DNA of 64,000 nucleotides from Bin52 sp965213935 (GTDB taxonomy: Bacteria; Pseudomonadota; Alphaproteobacteria; Thalassobaculales; Thalassobaculaceae), in assembly GCA_965213935.1 (NCBI GenBank), contig CBDCAO010000012.1:1488001-1552000 (forward strand), given 5' to 3'. Every line of letters begins with the position of its first letter. Position 1 is the stretch's first letter. The notes beneath the pieces are model-generated. The model did no database searches and had not been told where the DNA came from. It was given only the letters and a program-made list of their open reading frames with translations. Both the position numbers and the translations under genes were made by a program. This document shows, one piece after another, positions 37,018 to 46,559 of the stretch.

Positions 37018-38115
37018 ATGGCTGGTGAGCCGACAGGCCCAGACTGGTTGCCTGAGCCCAGTGACACGACCGGGATCAAGGCCGATTTCTACAGCGACAT
37101 GAAGACAAGGCCGACCGAGGGCATGCTGCAGGCCCTGGTTCGTGCCAGGGTCGGGGATGAGCAGAAGGGCGAGGACCCCACGACCAACGAGCTTTGTGAC
37201 CGGGTCGCTGCCCTGACCGGCAAGGAGGCCGCTGTCCTCCTTCCGACCGGCACAATGTGCAACGAGATCGCGCTCCGGGTCCACTGCAATCCCGGCGACG
37301 AGGTCATCTGTGATCGCTCGTGTCACATCGTGAACTTCGAGGCCGGAGGACCGGCGGCGCTGAGCGGCATCATGATCCATGCGGTCGACGGCGAGAACGG
37401 CAGGTTCTCCGCCGACCAGGTGCGCCACGCCATTCGCCCGGCTTCACGCTACGCGCCCTCCAGCAGGCTGGTCGCCGTCGAACAGACCACAAACCTGGGC
37501 GGCGGCGGGGTCTGGTCCCTGGAACAGCTGACGGAAGTGGCTGAGGTCGCCAGGTCGCAGGGCCTCGTCACCCACATGGACGGAGCCCGACTGTTCAATG
37601 CCACGGTGCAGTCCGGTGTCTCGCCACGCGCGTATGCCGAATTGTATGACTCTGTCTGGATCGACCTGACAAAGGGACTGGGATCATTCGCCGGTGCCGT
37701 CCTCGCGGGCTCCAGGGAATTCATCAATGGTGCGTGGAAACTCAAGCAGCAATGGGGAGGCGGGCTCCGCCAGTCCGGCTACATCGCGGCCACCGGCCTT
37801 TATGCCCTCGACCACCATGTCGACCGGCTGGCGCAAGACCATGCCCTTGCGCGATCGATCGGCGAGAGCATCGGACGGATGCCTAACGTCGCACGGGTTC
37901 TTCCGGTCGAAACCAATATCGTCATCTTCGATGTCTCCGCTTCCGGCCCGACTGCTGCCGACGTCGTCGGGGCCCTGCTGAGTGACGGCGTGAGGCTGGG
38001 CGCGTTCGGTGAACGGACCATTCGCATCGTGTGCCACCTGGGCGTCGGACCGGCTGACGGTGAGCTGTTGTGCGCGCTGCTGCAAGGGGCGCTCGAGGGG
38101 AGCCCGGATCACTGA
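37018..38115 (+). CDS. Low-specificity threonine aldolase / beta-eliminating PLP lyase
   Basis: 365 residues, fold type I PLP enzyme (Beta_elim_lyase family). Features: DFYSDMKTRPTEGMLQAL and GEDPTTNELCDRVAALTGKE at the N-terminus, cofactor region LPTGTMCNEIA, Asp in THMDGARLFNA, and the PLP lysine in WIDLTKGLGSFAG. Threonine aldolases cleave threonine to glycine and acetaldehyde. The ATG at 37018 has GGAG 9 bases upstream. It could be read from its own promoter or by read-through from the importer operon. A role in amide metabolism is not evident. Confidence 0.85.
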   Translation: MAGEPTGPDWLPEPSDTTGIKADFYSDMKTRPTEGMLQALVRARVGDEQKGEDPTTNELCDRVAALTGKEAAVLLPTGTMCNEIALRVHCNPGDEVICDRSCHIVNFEAGGPAALSGIMIHAVDGENGRFSADQVRHAIRPASRYAPSSRLVAVEQTTNLGGGGVWSLEQLTEVAEVARSQGLVTHMDGARLFNATVQSGVSPRAYAELYDSVWIDLTKGLGSFAGAVLAGSREFINGAWKLKQQWGGGLRQSGYIAATGLYALDHHVDRLAQDHALARSIGESIGRMPNVARVLPVETNIVIFDVSASGPTAADVVGALLSDGVRLGAFGERTIRIVCHLGVGPADGELLCALLQGALEGSPDH

Positions 38116-38176
38116 CCTGACATCGGGGCTTCCGGGAAGTCCGGCCGGAACGGGGCTGTCTCGGGTACCGTCAAGC

Positions 38177-38253
38177 TGGTCGGGGAGAGAGGATTTGAAC
38201 CTCCGGCCCCTGCCTCCCGAAGACAGTGCTCTACCAGGCTGAGCTACTCCCCG
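38177..38253 (-). tRNA. tRNA-Pro (CGG)
   Basis: A 77-base cloverleaf on the minus strand. The acceptor stem CGGGGAG pairs with CTCCCCG, followed by A and an encoded CCA. The anticodon loop TTCGGGA gives CGG. The T-arm contains GGTTCAAATCC. Confidence 0.95.
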
Positions 38254-38387
38254 ACCGCAAACGCGGCTTATATCGGCTGCAGGGTTCCTCGGCAACACGC
38301 TTGGACGAAGCACGGCGCCGGCCGCGCCGTTTGCCGTCTCCCGATCGCATCGCTATGGTGCCGCCGCGTCACACCGGGGTCCTGTCC

Positions 38388-41321
38388 ATGATCACCTGCA
38401 CGCCGGATGCGCCGGACATCACCGGCAGGGTCCGCAGCCGTCTTGCTGCCGAAATCGAGGGCGAGGTGCACTTCGACGCCTTCTCGAGGGGCCGGTACTC
38501 CACGGACGCATCGATCTACCAGGTCACTCCACTCGGTGTCGTCATCCCGCGTTCCCAGCAGGACCTGGTTCGGGCCATCGAGATCGCGGCGGAAGCCGGA
38601 CTGCCGATCCTGCCACGCGGAGGCGGCACCAGCCAGTGCGGACAGACGGTCAACCGGGCGCTGGTCATCGACTGCAGCCCCCATCTCGACCGCATTACCC
38701 GTTTCGACCCCGACACGAGGTCGATCACGGTCGAACCGGGAATGGTGCTCGATCACCTGAACGCCTTCCTCAAGCCGCACGGCCTGTTCTTTCCGGTCGA
38801 CATCTCCACAGCATCCCGCGCGACCATCGGGGGAATGACCGCAAACAACTCGTGCGGAACCCGCTCGCTGCGCTACGGCATCATGGTCGACAACGTCACC
38901 GCGATCGACGCCCTGCTGCCGACGGGCGAGCAGCTGCGTTTTGGCCGGGTTCCCGGCCGCATCGAGACGAACTCGCTGCACCCGCGCTATGCGGAACTGG
39001 TTCGCACAGTGCGCGACATCGCTGCCGGGGTGCGCGACGAGGTTTCCGAGCGGTTCCCGGCGTTGCTTCGGCGCGTCGGCGGATACAACCTCGACCGGAT
39101 CGACCCGAACGGCCACAACATGGCGAGCCTGCTGGTGGGTTCGGAAGGCACGCTCGCGGCGTTTCGCGAAATCGAGCTCGCACTCCACGAAATCCCGCGT
39201 CATCGGGTGACCGGCGTGTGCCACTTTCCGACCTTCGAGGCGGCGATGGAGTCGACGCGGCACCTCGTGGCGCTGGGTCCGACGGCGGTCGAACTCATCG
39301 ACAGGACCATGATCGACCTTGCGCGACAGATCGCGATGTTCCGCCCGGTGGTCGACAGTTTCGTCAGCGGCGAGCCGGGGGCGCTGCTGCTGGTGGAATT
39401 TTCCGGCGAGGACCATGCAGCACTGCTGGGCCGGCTTGCGGACCTTGACCGGGCCATGGCGGACATCGGCTTTCCGGGCGCCGTGGTCGAGGCGATCGAC
39501 CCCTCCTTCCAGGCCAGCATCACCAGCGTGCGCCAGCAGGGTCTCAACATCATGATGTCGATGCGCGGAGACGCCAAGCCGGTCTCCTTCATCGAGGACT
39601 GCGCGGTGCCTCTCGAGGATCTGGCCGGCTACACCAGCGGACTCAACGAGATCTTCCAGCGCCACGGAACCACCGGAACCTGGTATGCCCACGCATCGGT
39701 CGGCTGCCTGCATGTCCGCCCGGTCCTCAACATGAAGTCCGGAGCCGGTGTCGGCAAGATGCGGGCCATCGCCGAGGAAGCCTTCGAACTGGTCCGGCGC
39801 TACAAGGGATCCCATTCCGGTGAACACGGCGACGGGATCGTGCGCTCGGAGTTCCACGAGGCCATGTTTGGCACCGCGATCACGCGCGCTTTCGCGGGGA
39901 TGAAACAGGCGTTCGACCCCGCCGGCCTCATGAACCCCGGGCGTATCGTCGACCCGCCGCGAATGGACGACCGCAGCCTGCTGAGATACCCGCCGGGCTA
40001 CCGGGCACACCCGCACGGAACCGCACTCGACTGGTCGGCATGGAGGGGTTTCGCGCGCGCGGTGGAGATGTGCAACAACAACGGCGCCTGCAGAAAGACC
40101 GCTCCGGGCGTGATGTGTCCGAGCTACCGGGTCACCCGGGATGAACAACACGTGACCCGGGGCCGCGCCAACACGCTGCGCCTGGCACTGACCGGCCAGC
40201 TCGGACCGGACGCCCTCGCGAGCGAGCGGATGGCCGAGGCCATGTCGCTGTGCGTGTCGTGCAAGGCGTGCAGGCGCGAATGCCCGACCGGTGTGGACAT
40301 GGCTCGCATGAAGATCGAGGCCAAGCACGCCCGGGCCCGCCTGCACGGCGTGCCATTGCGTGACCGGCTGATCGCGACCCTGCCGCGCTATGCGGAAGCG
40401 GCATCGCGGTTCCATTTCATCGCCAACCTGCGTAACACCGTGCCCGGAGCCGCCTGGCTCGGCGAACGGCTGATGGGCCTGTCTGCGCGCCGGCGCCTGC
40501 CCGCCTGGCACCCGGCCCCGTTCCGGTCACAGGAGGCCGCAATCCGCGACAGCAGCAAGGCGGTGGTGCTGCTCGCCGACACTTTCAACAGCTACTTCGA
40601 ACCGGAGAACCTTCGGGCAGCGCTACGGGTGCTCGAGGCCGCGGGCTACAGGGTCCACGTCGTCGACCCCTCCGGCGACGGCACGGGGCGCCGGTTGTGC
40701 TGCGGTCGCACCTGGCTTGCGGCCGGCATGGTCACGCAGGCAAGGGACGAGGCGACGCGGATGATCGCAGCCCTCGCGCCCTACGTCGACGCCGGACTGC
40801 CCGTGGTCGGGCTTGAACCGTCGTGCCTGTTTACGCTCCGCGACGAATTCGTTGCCATGCTGCCGGGCGAACGGGCGGAACGGCTTGCGGACAAGGCCAC
40901 CACACTTGAGGAATTTCTGGTGCGCGAACACGAGGCCGGCCGCCTCGAGCCCTTGTTCCGGCACTGCGACGCACGCACGCTCGTGCACGGACACTGTCAC
41001 CAGAAGGCCTTCGGCGCCATGGATGCGGTTCCCGCCGCGCTCGGCCTTGTCCCGGGGCTCGAGGTTTCAGTCATCGCGTCAGGCTGCTGCGGCATGGCCG
41101 GACCCTTCGGCTACGAGGCGGAACGGTTCGACATCTCCATGGCCATGGCGGAACGCGACCTGCTGCCAGCCGTCCGCGCTGCGGGGGACGACACGATCGT
41201 GGTGGCGGATGGAACCAGCTGCAGACACCAGATACGGGACGGAACCGGGCGCGGCGCCGTTCACGCTGCCCGCGTCCTTGCCAACGCGCTGCCTTCCCAG
41301 CCACGCCACGACAGGACCTGA
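38388..41321 (+). CDS. FAD-linked 2-hydroxyacid dehydrogenase fused to Fe-S domain (YdiJ-like)
   Basis: 977 residues. Residues 1-550 form a PCMH-type FAD domain (GLPILPRGGGTSQCGQTV, TIGGMTANNSCGTRSLRYG, LLVGSEGTLAAFREIELAL) and a FAD-oxidase C-terminal domain (GSHSGEHGDGIVRSEF). Next comes a ferredoxin-like part with NNNGACRKTAPGVMCPS and CVSCKACRRECPTG, and a CCG-type heterodisulfide-reductase/GlcF-like end (LEPSCLFTLRDE, HGHCHQKAF, GCCGMAGPFGYE). The layout matches YdiJ, reported as a D-2-hydroxyglutarate dehydrogenase in E. coli. Glycolate or D-lactate are other options. It is three bases from the glyoxylate aminotransferase. Confidence 0.88.
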   Translation: MITCTPDAPDITGRVRSRLAAEIEGEVHFDAFSRGRYSTDASIYQVTPLGVVIPRSQQDLVRAIEIAAEAGLPILPRGGGTSQCGQTVNRALVIDCSPHLDRITRFDPDTRSITVEPGMVLDHLNAFLKPHGLFFPVDISTASRATIGGMTANNSCGTRSLRYGIMVDNVTAIDALLPTGEQLRFGRVPGRIETNSLHPRYAELVRTVRDIAAGVRDEVSERFPALLRRVGGYNLDRIDPNGHNMASLLVGSEGTLAAFREIELALHEIPRHRVTGVCHFPTFEAAMESTRHLVALGPTAVELIDRTMIDLARQIAMFRPVVDSFVSGEPGALLLVEFSGEDHAALLGRLADLDRAMADIGFPGAVVEAIDPSFQASITSVRQQGLNIMMSMRGDAKPVSFIEDCAVPLEDLAGYTSGLNEIFQRHGTTGTWYAHASVGCLHVRPVLNMKSGAGVGKMRAIAEEAFELVRRYKGSHSGEHGDGIVRSEFHEAMFGTAITRAFAGMKQAFDPAGLMNPGRIVDPPRMDDRSLLRYPPGYRAHPHGTALDWSAWRGFARAVEMCNNNGACRKTAPGVMCPSYRVTRDEQHVTRGRANTLRLALTGQLGPDALASERMAEAMSLCVSCKACRRECPTGVDMARMKIEAKHARARLHGVPLRDRLIATLPRYAEAASRFHFIANLRNTVPGAAWLGERLMGLSARRRLPAWHPAPFRSQEAAIRDSSKAVVLLADTFNSYFEPENLRAALRVLEAAGYRVHVVDPSGDGTGRRLCCGRTWLAAGMVTQARDEATRMIAALAPYVDAGLPVVGLEPSCLFTLRDEFVAMLPGERAERLADKATTLEEFLVREHEAGRLEPLFRHCDARTLVHGHCHQKAFGAMDAVPAALGLVPGLEVSVIASGCCGMAGPFGYEAERFDISMAMAERDLLPAVRAAGDDTIVVADGTSCRHQIRDGTGRGAVHAARVLANALPSQPRHDRT

Positions 41322-41323
41322 TC

Positions 41324-42493
41324 ATGCCCTACCGTGCCGGTCGCCATTTTCTGCAGATACCCGGGCCATCCAACGTGCCAGACCGTATCCTCCGCGCCAT
41401 GGACCAGCCGGTGATCGACCATCGCGGGCCCGAATTCCAGGCACTGGCACGCCGGGTGCTGGCGCGCATCGGGCCGGTGTTCGGGACCACGGAACCGGTT
41501 GTGATCTTCCCGTCGTCGGGAACCGGCGCCTGGGAAGCGGCACTGGTCAATACCCTCTCCCCGGGCGACCGGGTGGTCATGTACGAAACCGGGCAGTTTG
41601 CGACACTGTGGTCCCGGCTGGCCGAACGGCTCGGCCTGCGGCCACATCTGCTCCCCGGCGACTGGCGCGGCGGCGCGCGCGCGGACGCGATCGCCGGAGC
41701 CCTCGCGGCCGACCGGGCGCACGAGATACGGGCGGTCTGCGTCGTCCACAACGAGACATCGACCGGCGCGGTCACCGATATCCGCGCGATCCGGGCGGCA
41801 ATCGATGAGGCCGGGCACCCGGCACTGCTCATGGTCGACACGATCTCGGGCCTTGCAAGCGTGGAACTGTGCCACGACGACTGGGGCATCGACGTCACCG
41901 TCGCCGGCTCGCAGAAGGGTCTGATGCTGCCGCCGGGGCTGGGGTTCAACGCCGTGGGTCCGAAGGCACGCGAGGCCGCAAGGACCGCAACCCTGCCGCG
42001 GTCGTACTGGGACTGGGAGCCCTGTCTCGACGCCCGCGAGACCGGGTCGTTTCCCTATACGCCGGCAACCAACCTGCTCTACGGTCTCGACGAGGCCTGT
42101 GCGATGCTGGAGGAAGAAGGACTGAACGCGGTGTTCGCGCGCCACGATCGCCTGGCCGAGGCAACCCGGCGTGCGGTCCGGACCTGGGGTCTGGACATCC
42201 AGTGCGCGAATGCAACCGAGCACAGTCCGGTGCTGACCGGTGTACGAATGCCGGACGGTCACGACGCCGACGCGCTGCGCGCGGCAATCCTCGAGCGGTT
42301 CGACATGTCGCTCGGCTCCGGTCTCGGAAAGGTCGCCGGCCGGATGTTCCGCATCGGACACCTGGGAGACTTCAACGACCTGATGCTGATCGGAGCACTG
42401 TCAGGCGTCGAGATGGGACTTGCGGTACAACGAGTTCCGCATGGCCGTGGCGGCGTCCAGGCGGCGATGGACTACCTGACCGGGAACGCCTGA
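41324..42493 (+). CDS. Serine-glyoxylate / alanine-glyoxylate aminotransferase family protein
   Basis: 389 residues, class V PLP aminotransferase. Start HFLQIPGPSNVPDRILRAMD is typical of SgaA/AGT. VIFPSSGTGAWEAALVN binds the PLP phosphate, LLMVDTISGLASVE carries the Asp, and DVTVAGSQKGLMLPPG the Schiff-base lysine. It moves an amino group from serine or alanine to glyoxylate, making glycine. The 2-base gap to the upstream flavoprotein implies one transcript, so that enzyme may supply glyoxylate from glycolate (inference). Confidence 0.9.
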   Translation: MPYRAGRHFLQIPGPSNVPDRILRAMDQPVIDHRGPEFQALARRVLARIGPVFGTTEPVVIFPSSGTGAWEAALVNTLSPGDRVVMYETGQFATLWSRLAERLGLRPHLLPGDWRGGARADAIAGALAADRAHEIRAVCVVHNETSTGAVTDIRAIRAAIDEAGHPALLMVDTISGLASVELCHDDWGIDVTVAGSQKGLMLPPGLGFNAVGPKAREAARTATLPRSYWDWEPCLDARETGSFPYTPATNLLYGLDEACAMLEEEGLNAVFARHDRLAEATRRAVRTWGLDIQCANATEHSPVLTGVRMPDGHDADALRAAILERFDMSLGSGLGKVAGRMFRIGHLGDFNDLMLIGALSGVEMGLAVQRVPHGRGGVQAAMDYLTGNA

Positions 42494-42587
42494 GGCGCCC
42501 CCGCACGGACCGACACTTGGAACCCTGCGCGAATTCTGGCACACGGGGTGCCTGGGAATTGCGGGAAGCACCGGGAGCGTACGACGC

Positions 42588-44480
42588 ATGGACGACAATC
42601 GTCTGATCGAGGTCGAGGATTTCAGGGTCTACTTTCCGCTCGAGGACGAGACGGTCAAGGCGGTCGACGGCGTGACCTGGCATATCGACCGGGGCGAAAC
42701 CCTGGCCGTCGTGGGCGAGTCCGGATCCGGCAAGTCGGTGACCGCGATGGCGCTGATGCGGCTGACCGACTACGCCGGCGGCAGGATCATGTCCGGCTCG
42801 TGCCAGTTCAGGCGCAAGAGCGGCGCCGTCATCGACATCGTCACGCAGTCCCAGGACGTCATGCGCGACATCCGCGGCAACGACATCTCGATGATCTTCC
42901 AGGAACCGATGACCTCGCTCAATCCGGTGTTTACCGTCGGGACCCAGATTGCCGAAGCCATCATCCTGCATCAGGGCAAGACCGAGAGCGAGGCGCTCGA
43001 GTTGGCGCTCGAGATGCTGAAACTGGTGCGGATTCCCGAGCCGGAAAAACAGCTTGCCCAGTACCCGCACCAGCTGTCGGGCGGCATGCGACAGCGGGTG
43101 ATGATCGCCATGGCACTCAGTTGCCGCCCATCGCTTCTGATCGCCGATGAACCGACCACGGCACTCGACGTCACCATCCAGGCGCAGATCCTCGACCTGA
43201 TCAAGCTGCTGCAACGCGAGATCGGCATGTCGGTGATGTTCATCACCCACGACATGGGCGTGGTCGCCGAGGTTGCGGATCGGGTCGTGGTGATGCTGAG
43301 GGGCGAAAAGGTCGAGGAAGGCCCTGCGGAAGAGATCTTCCACAACCCGCAGCATCCCTACACCAAGGCGCTGCTCTCGGCCGTTCCCAGGCTTGGCAGC
43401 ATGTCCGGCCGGCCGTTGCCGGCCAAGTTCGCCAATGTCGACGTGCGGCGGGCCGAGGGCGACGAGGTGCGCGATGCCAGCGCCGGGCAGCGGTTGCTCG
43501 AGATCCGTGATACCGTGCGCCGGGACGCAGCACCGCTGATCGAGGTCAATGGCCTCACTACCCGTTTCGATATCCGAAAGGGCCTCTTCGGCCGCGCGAC
43601 CGGACGCATCCACGCGGTCGAGGACGTGGATTTTTTCCTGCAGCCGGGAGAGACCCTGGCACTGGTCGGCGAGAGCGGATGCGGCAAGTCGACGACCGGT
43701 CGAAGCATCATCCGGTTGACCCAGCCGACACGCGGCACGGTGGTGTTCGAGGGCCGCGATCTCACCGGTCTGACGTCACGTGACATGCGGCCATACCGGC
43801 GCCAGATGCAGATGATCTTCCAAGACCCGTTCGCATCCCTCAATCCGCGCATGACCGCCGGCACCGCCATCGCCGAGCCGATGGAGGTGCACGGGATCGC
43901 CAGCGGCAAGCAGGCGCGAGACCGGGTCGCCGACCTGCTGTACCGGGTCGGGCTTGAACCGGAGCACGCTGCCCGATACCCGCACGAGTTCTCCGGCGGC
44001 CAGCGACAGCGCCTGTGCATCGCCCGCGCGCTGGGACTTGAGCCGAAGCTGATCATCGCCGACGAGGCAGTGTCCGCGCTCGACGTGTCGATCCAGGCCC
44101 AGGTCATCAACCTGATGATGGATCTGCAGGAGGAGTTCGGCCTTTCCTACCTGTTCATCAGCCATGACATGGCGGTGGTGGAACGCGTCAGCCACCGGGT
44201 GGCGGTGATGTATCTTGGCGAGATCGTCGAGATCGGAGCCCGTGGCCAGGTGTTCGAGGATCCGCGCCATCCCTACACCCGCAAGCTCATGGCCGCCGTT
44301 CCCGTCGCCGACCCGAAACTGCGCAAGACGGAACTCAACCTGATGACCGACGAAATCCCCAGCCCGCTGAAGCCGATCGGCTATGAACCTCCGGCCCGCA
44401 GGATGATGGAGGTCGAGGAAGGGCACTTTGTCATGGAACATGACGAAGACATCGACCTGCCCCGGGCCCGGGTCGCGTAA
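42588..44480 (+). CDS. Fused dipeptide/oligopeptide ABC transporter ATPase (GsiA/DppDF-like)
   Basis: 630 residues with two complete ATPase domains. Domain 1 (about 1-265): GESGSGKSVTAMALM, LSGGMRQRVMIAMAL, LIADEPTTALDVT. Domain 2 (about 310-570): GESGCGKSTTGRSII, FSGGQRQRLCIARAL, IIADEAVSALDVS. Each is followed by an oligopeptide C-terminal element (HPYTKALLSAVPRL, HPYTRKLMAAVPVA). In domain 2 the Walker B reads DEAVSALD, with A-V for the usual P-T. No permease or binding-protein gene is adjacent. Confidence 0.92.
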   Translation: MDDNRLIEVEDFRVYFPLEDETVKAVDGVTWHIDRGETLAVVGESGSGKSVTAMALMRLTDYAGGRIMSGSCQFRRKSGAVIDIVTQSQDVMRDIRGNDISMIFQEPMTSLNPVFTVGTQIAEAIILHQGKTESEALELALEMLKLVRIPEPEKQLAQYPHQLSGGMRQRVMIAMALSCRPSLLIADEPTTALDVTIQAQILDLIKLLQREIGMSVMFITHDMGVVAEVADRVVVMLRGEKVEEGPAEEIFHNPQHPYTKALLSAVPRLGSMSGRPLPAKFANVDVRRAEGDEVRDASAGQRLLEIRDTVRRDAAPLIEVNGLTTRFDIRKGLFGRATGRIHAVEDVDFFLQPGETLALVGESGCGKSTTGRSIIRLTQPTRGTVVFEGRDLTGLTSRDMRPYRRQMQMIFQDPFASLNPRMTAGTAIAEPMEVHGIASGKQARDRVADLLYRVGLEPEHAARYPHEFSGGQRQRLCIARALGLEPKLIIADEAVSALDVSIQAQVINLMMDLQEEFGLSYLFISHDMAVVERVSHRVAVMYLGEIVEIGARGQVFEDPRHPYTRKLMAAVPVADPKLRKTELNLMTDEIPSPLKPIGYEPPARRMMEVEEGHFVMEHDEDIDLPRARVA

Positions 44481-44499
44481 CCGCTCCGCAACGCGGCGC

Positions 44500-45501
44500 T
44501 CAGTAGTCGCGGGTCACGCAGAAGGTGATCACGTCAACCAGCGCCCGCAGGGCCCGACTGTCCGGGAACAGCCCGAGGGCATCGCGTGCGATCGAAGCGT
44601 GGTGCCTCGCCCTGGCGACTGTATCCTCGATCGCGCCGTGCCTGCGCATCAGTGCCTGAGCCTGGTCGAAGTCCCCGTCCTCCTGCTCGAGATCCTCCAT
44701 GGTCCGGCACCAGAAGCGACGCTCCTCCTCGGTGCCGCGCCGGAAGGCGAGGATCACCGGCAGGGTGATCTTGCCCTCGCGCATGTCGTCACCTACCCGC
44801 TTGCCGAGTTCCGCCTGGCGCGCCGAGTAGTCGAGGGCATCATCGACGAGCTGGAAGGCTAGACCGAGGTTGAGCCCGAAGGAGACCAGCGCGTCCTCCT
44901 CGTCGCAGGGTCGATCGGCAACCACGGCGGCAATCTGCACCGCGGCCGAGAACAGCGCCGCGGTCTTGGCCTCGATGACCCGCAGATACTCGACCTCCTC
45001 GGTGCGGGTATTGTTGCTCGCGGCGAGCTGGCGCACCTCGCCCTCGGCGATGATCGCCGATGCGTCGGACAGCACCTTGAGGACGCGCAGCGACCCGTCT
45101 GCCACCATCAGCTGGAATGCCCGGCTGAACAGGAAATCACCGACCAGCACGCTCGCCTTGTTACCCCACAGCGTGTTGGCCGAGTCGAGGCCGCGGCGCA
45201 GGTCGCTGCTATCGACGACATCGTCATGCAGCAGGGTGGCGGTGTGGATGAACTCGACGCAGGCGGCAAGCGGCACTAGGCGGTCTCCCGAATACCCGCA
45301 CAGCTGGCCGGCGCCGATGGTCAACATCGGGCGCAGGCGCTTGCCCCCTGCCGCGATCAGGTGTCCGGCCAGGCGGGGAATGAGCTGGACCGGGCTCTGC
45401 ATCTGTTCGATGATGGCCGTGTTGACCCGGTCCATGTCGTCCCGGACCAGGGAGACCAAGGGTTCCAGCAGGATATCCGGCTCGCCTCGGCGCCGGCTCA
45501 T
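44500..45501 (-). CDS. ispB: All-trans polyprenyl diphosphate synthase
   Basis: It builds the long isoprenoid tail of ubiquinone from FPP and IPP. 333 residues from the ATG at 45501. The conserved blocks are AGGKRLRPMLTIGAGQL, the first Asp-rich motif HDDVVDSSDLRRG, KTAALFSAA, and the second Asp-rich motif FQLVDDALDYS. The product chain length (octa- or decaprenyl) cannot be read from these motifs alone. DUF2007 is divergent upstream, as in many alphaproteobacteria. Confidence 0.92.
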   Translation of the reverse strand: MSRRRGEPDILLEPLVSLVRDDMDRVNTAIIEQMQSPVQLIPRLAGHLIAAGGKRLRPMLTIGAGQLCGYSGDRLVPLAACVEFIHTATLLHDDVVDSSDLRRGLDSANTLWGNKASVLVGDFLFSRAFQLMVADGSLRVLKVLSDASAIIAEGEVRQLAASNNTRTEEVEYLRVIEAKTAALFSAAVQIAAVVADRPCDEEDALVSFGLNLGLAFQLVDDALDYSARQAELGKRVGDDMREGKITLPVILAFRRGTEEERRFWCRTMEDLEQEDGDFDQAQALMRRHGAIEDTVARARHHASIARDALGLFPDSRALRALVDVITFCVTRDY

Positions 45502-45615
45502 CGGGACGATGGTCGCCACGATCCACTCCACTTTGCGGTGGTTTGCCGCGGAGCATAGGAGCGCGGCACCCGCGGTCAAGCCCGGCCGTCGGCTGACCCG
45601 CTCCGGAGAGCGAAC

Positions 45616-45834
45616 ATGAAGGAAGTCCTGCGCAGTTCCGACCCGGTCCGCCTGTCATTCATCACTGCCTTGCTGGCAGACGCCGGGATCGAAACCTACG
45701 TCCTGGATACCCACATGAGCATTCTCGAGGGCAGCGCCAGTGCCATTCCGCGCCGCCTGATGGTCGCCGATGAGTGGTACGACGCCACCTGCCGCATCCT
45801 CGAGCAGTCCGGTGAGCCCCTGCACACCGGTTGA
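45616..45834 (+). CDS. DUF2007 small protein
   Basis: 72 residues. MKEVLRSSDPVRLSFITALL and a middle IPRRLMVADEWYDATCRIL fit the DUF2007 ferredoxin-like domain, annotated as putative signal-transducing protein. Function unknown. The end overlaps the following methyltransferase start by 23 bases, so translation is probably coupled. Confidence 0.85.
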   Translation: MKEVLRSSDPVRLSFITALLADAGIETYVLDTHMSILEGSASAIPRRLMVADEWYDATCRILEQSGEPLHTG

Positions 45835-46543
45835 TGTCACCCGTGACCTGTTGCTGGCCGGACGGGTGGTGCTGTGGCAGCCGCGCGCCGGCTACCGGGC
45901 CGGAATTGACCCGGTGCTGCTTGCAGCGTCGGTCAGGGCCGGACCGCGTGCCGACGTCCTTGATCTCGGCTGCGGTGTCGGTGCGGTGTCGCTCTGCCTG
46001 CTGTCGCGCCGACCCGACCTCGTGGTCACCGGTGTCGACGCCGACGCCGGCGCCATAGGACTTGCGAAGCGCAACGCACACGAGAACGGATTCGCCGACC
46101 GCTTTACCGCCATGGCCGGCGACATCATCACGCCAGCAGGCAACGGCTTCGATGTCGTGGTCACAAACCCGCCCTACGGTGACATGGCGCGTGGTACCGC
46201 GCCTGAAGACGGGCTCGCCGCGCGCGCCGAGACGACGGCCGGGCTCGAAGACTGGATCGCTGCGGCAGTCCGTGCCCTGCGTCCGCGGGGAACCCTCGCG
46301 TTGATCCACCGGGCCGATCGCGTCGACCATGTGCTGGGTTGCCTGCGCCGCTCATGCGGTGACATTCGGCTTTGCCCGCTGTGGCCACGCGCCGGCGCGC
46401 CGGCGCGCCGGGTCCTGATCTCGGCGCGCAAGGGAACCCGGGGTCCGGCGCAGCTCGGCCCGGGACTGGTCCTGCACGACGCAGACGGACGGTTCACCAA
46501 CGAGGCGGACCGGGTGCTCAGGGGCGCCGCCCTGGTGGACTGA
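45812..46543 (+). CDS. TrmN6-like N6-adenine methyltransferase
   Basis: 243 residues from the GTG at 45812. Start TRDLLLAGRVVLWQPRAGYRAGIDPVLLAA is the hallmark of the tRNA1(Val) A37 N6-methyltransferase family. SAM motif I is VLDLGCGVGAVSLCL, and the amino-methyltransferase motif is VVTNPPYGD. It probably modifies tRNA, though the exact target is inferred. It is convergent with the acyl-CoA dehydrogenase gene, 16 bases away. Confidence 0.88.
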   Translation: MSPCTPVDVTRDLLLAGRVVLWQPRAGYRAGIDPVLLAASVRAGPRADVLDLGCGVGAVSLCLLSRRPDLVVTGVDADAGAIGLAKRNAHENGFADRFTAMAGDIITPAGNGFDVVVTNPPYGDMARGTAPEDGLAARAETTAGLEDWIAAAVRALRPRGTLALIHRADRVDHVLGCLRRSCGDIRLCPLWPRAGAPARRVLISARKGTRGPAQLGPGLVLHDADGRFTNEADRVLRGAALVD

Positions 46544-46559
46544 CGGGACCGGACGGCGT

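Noticed and set aside
38268..40511. A 747-codon frame antisense to the FAD/Fe-S dehydrogenase
   Set aside because: Low-complexity Arg/His/Gly composition without domains, opposite a well-supported gene and overlapping tRNA-Pro at its end region; a shadow frame.
42537..42552. Sigma-54-like box TGGCAC-N5-GTGC before the peptide ABC ATPase gene
   Set aside because: GG-N10-GC is present, but the -12 element is imperfect and a similar match occurs at 50820-50835 inside unrelated sequence, so chance in GC-rich DNA is likely.
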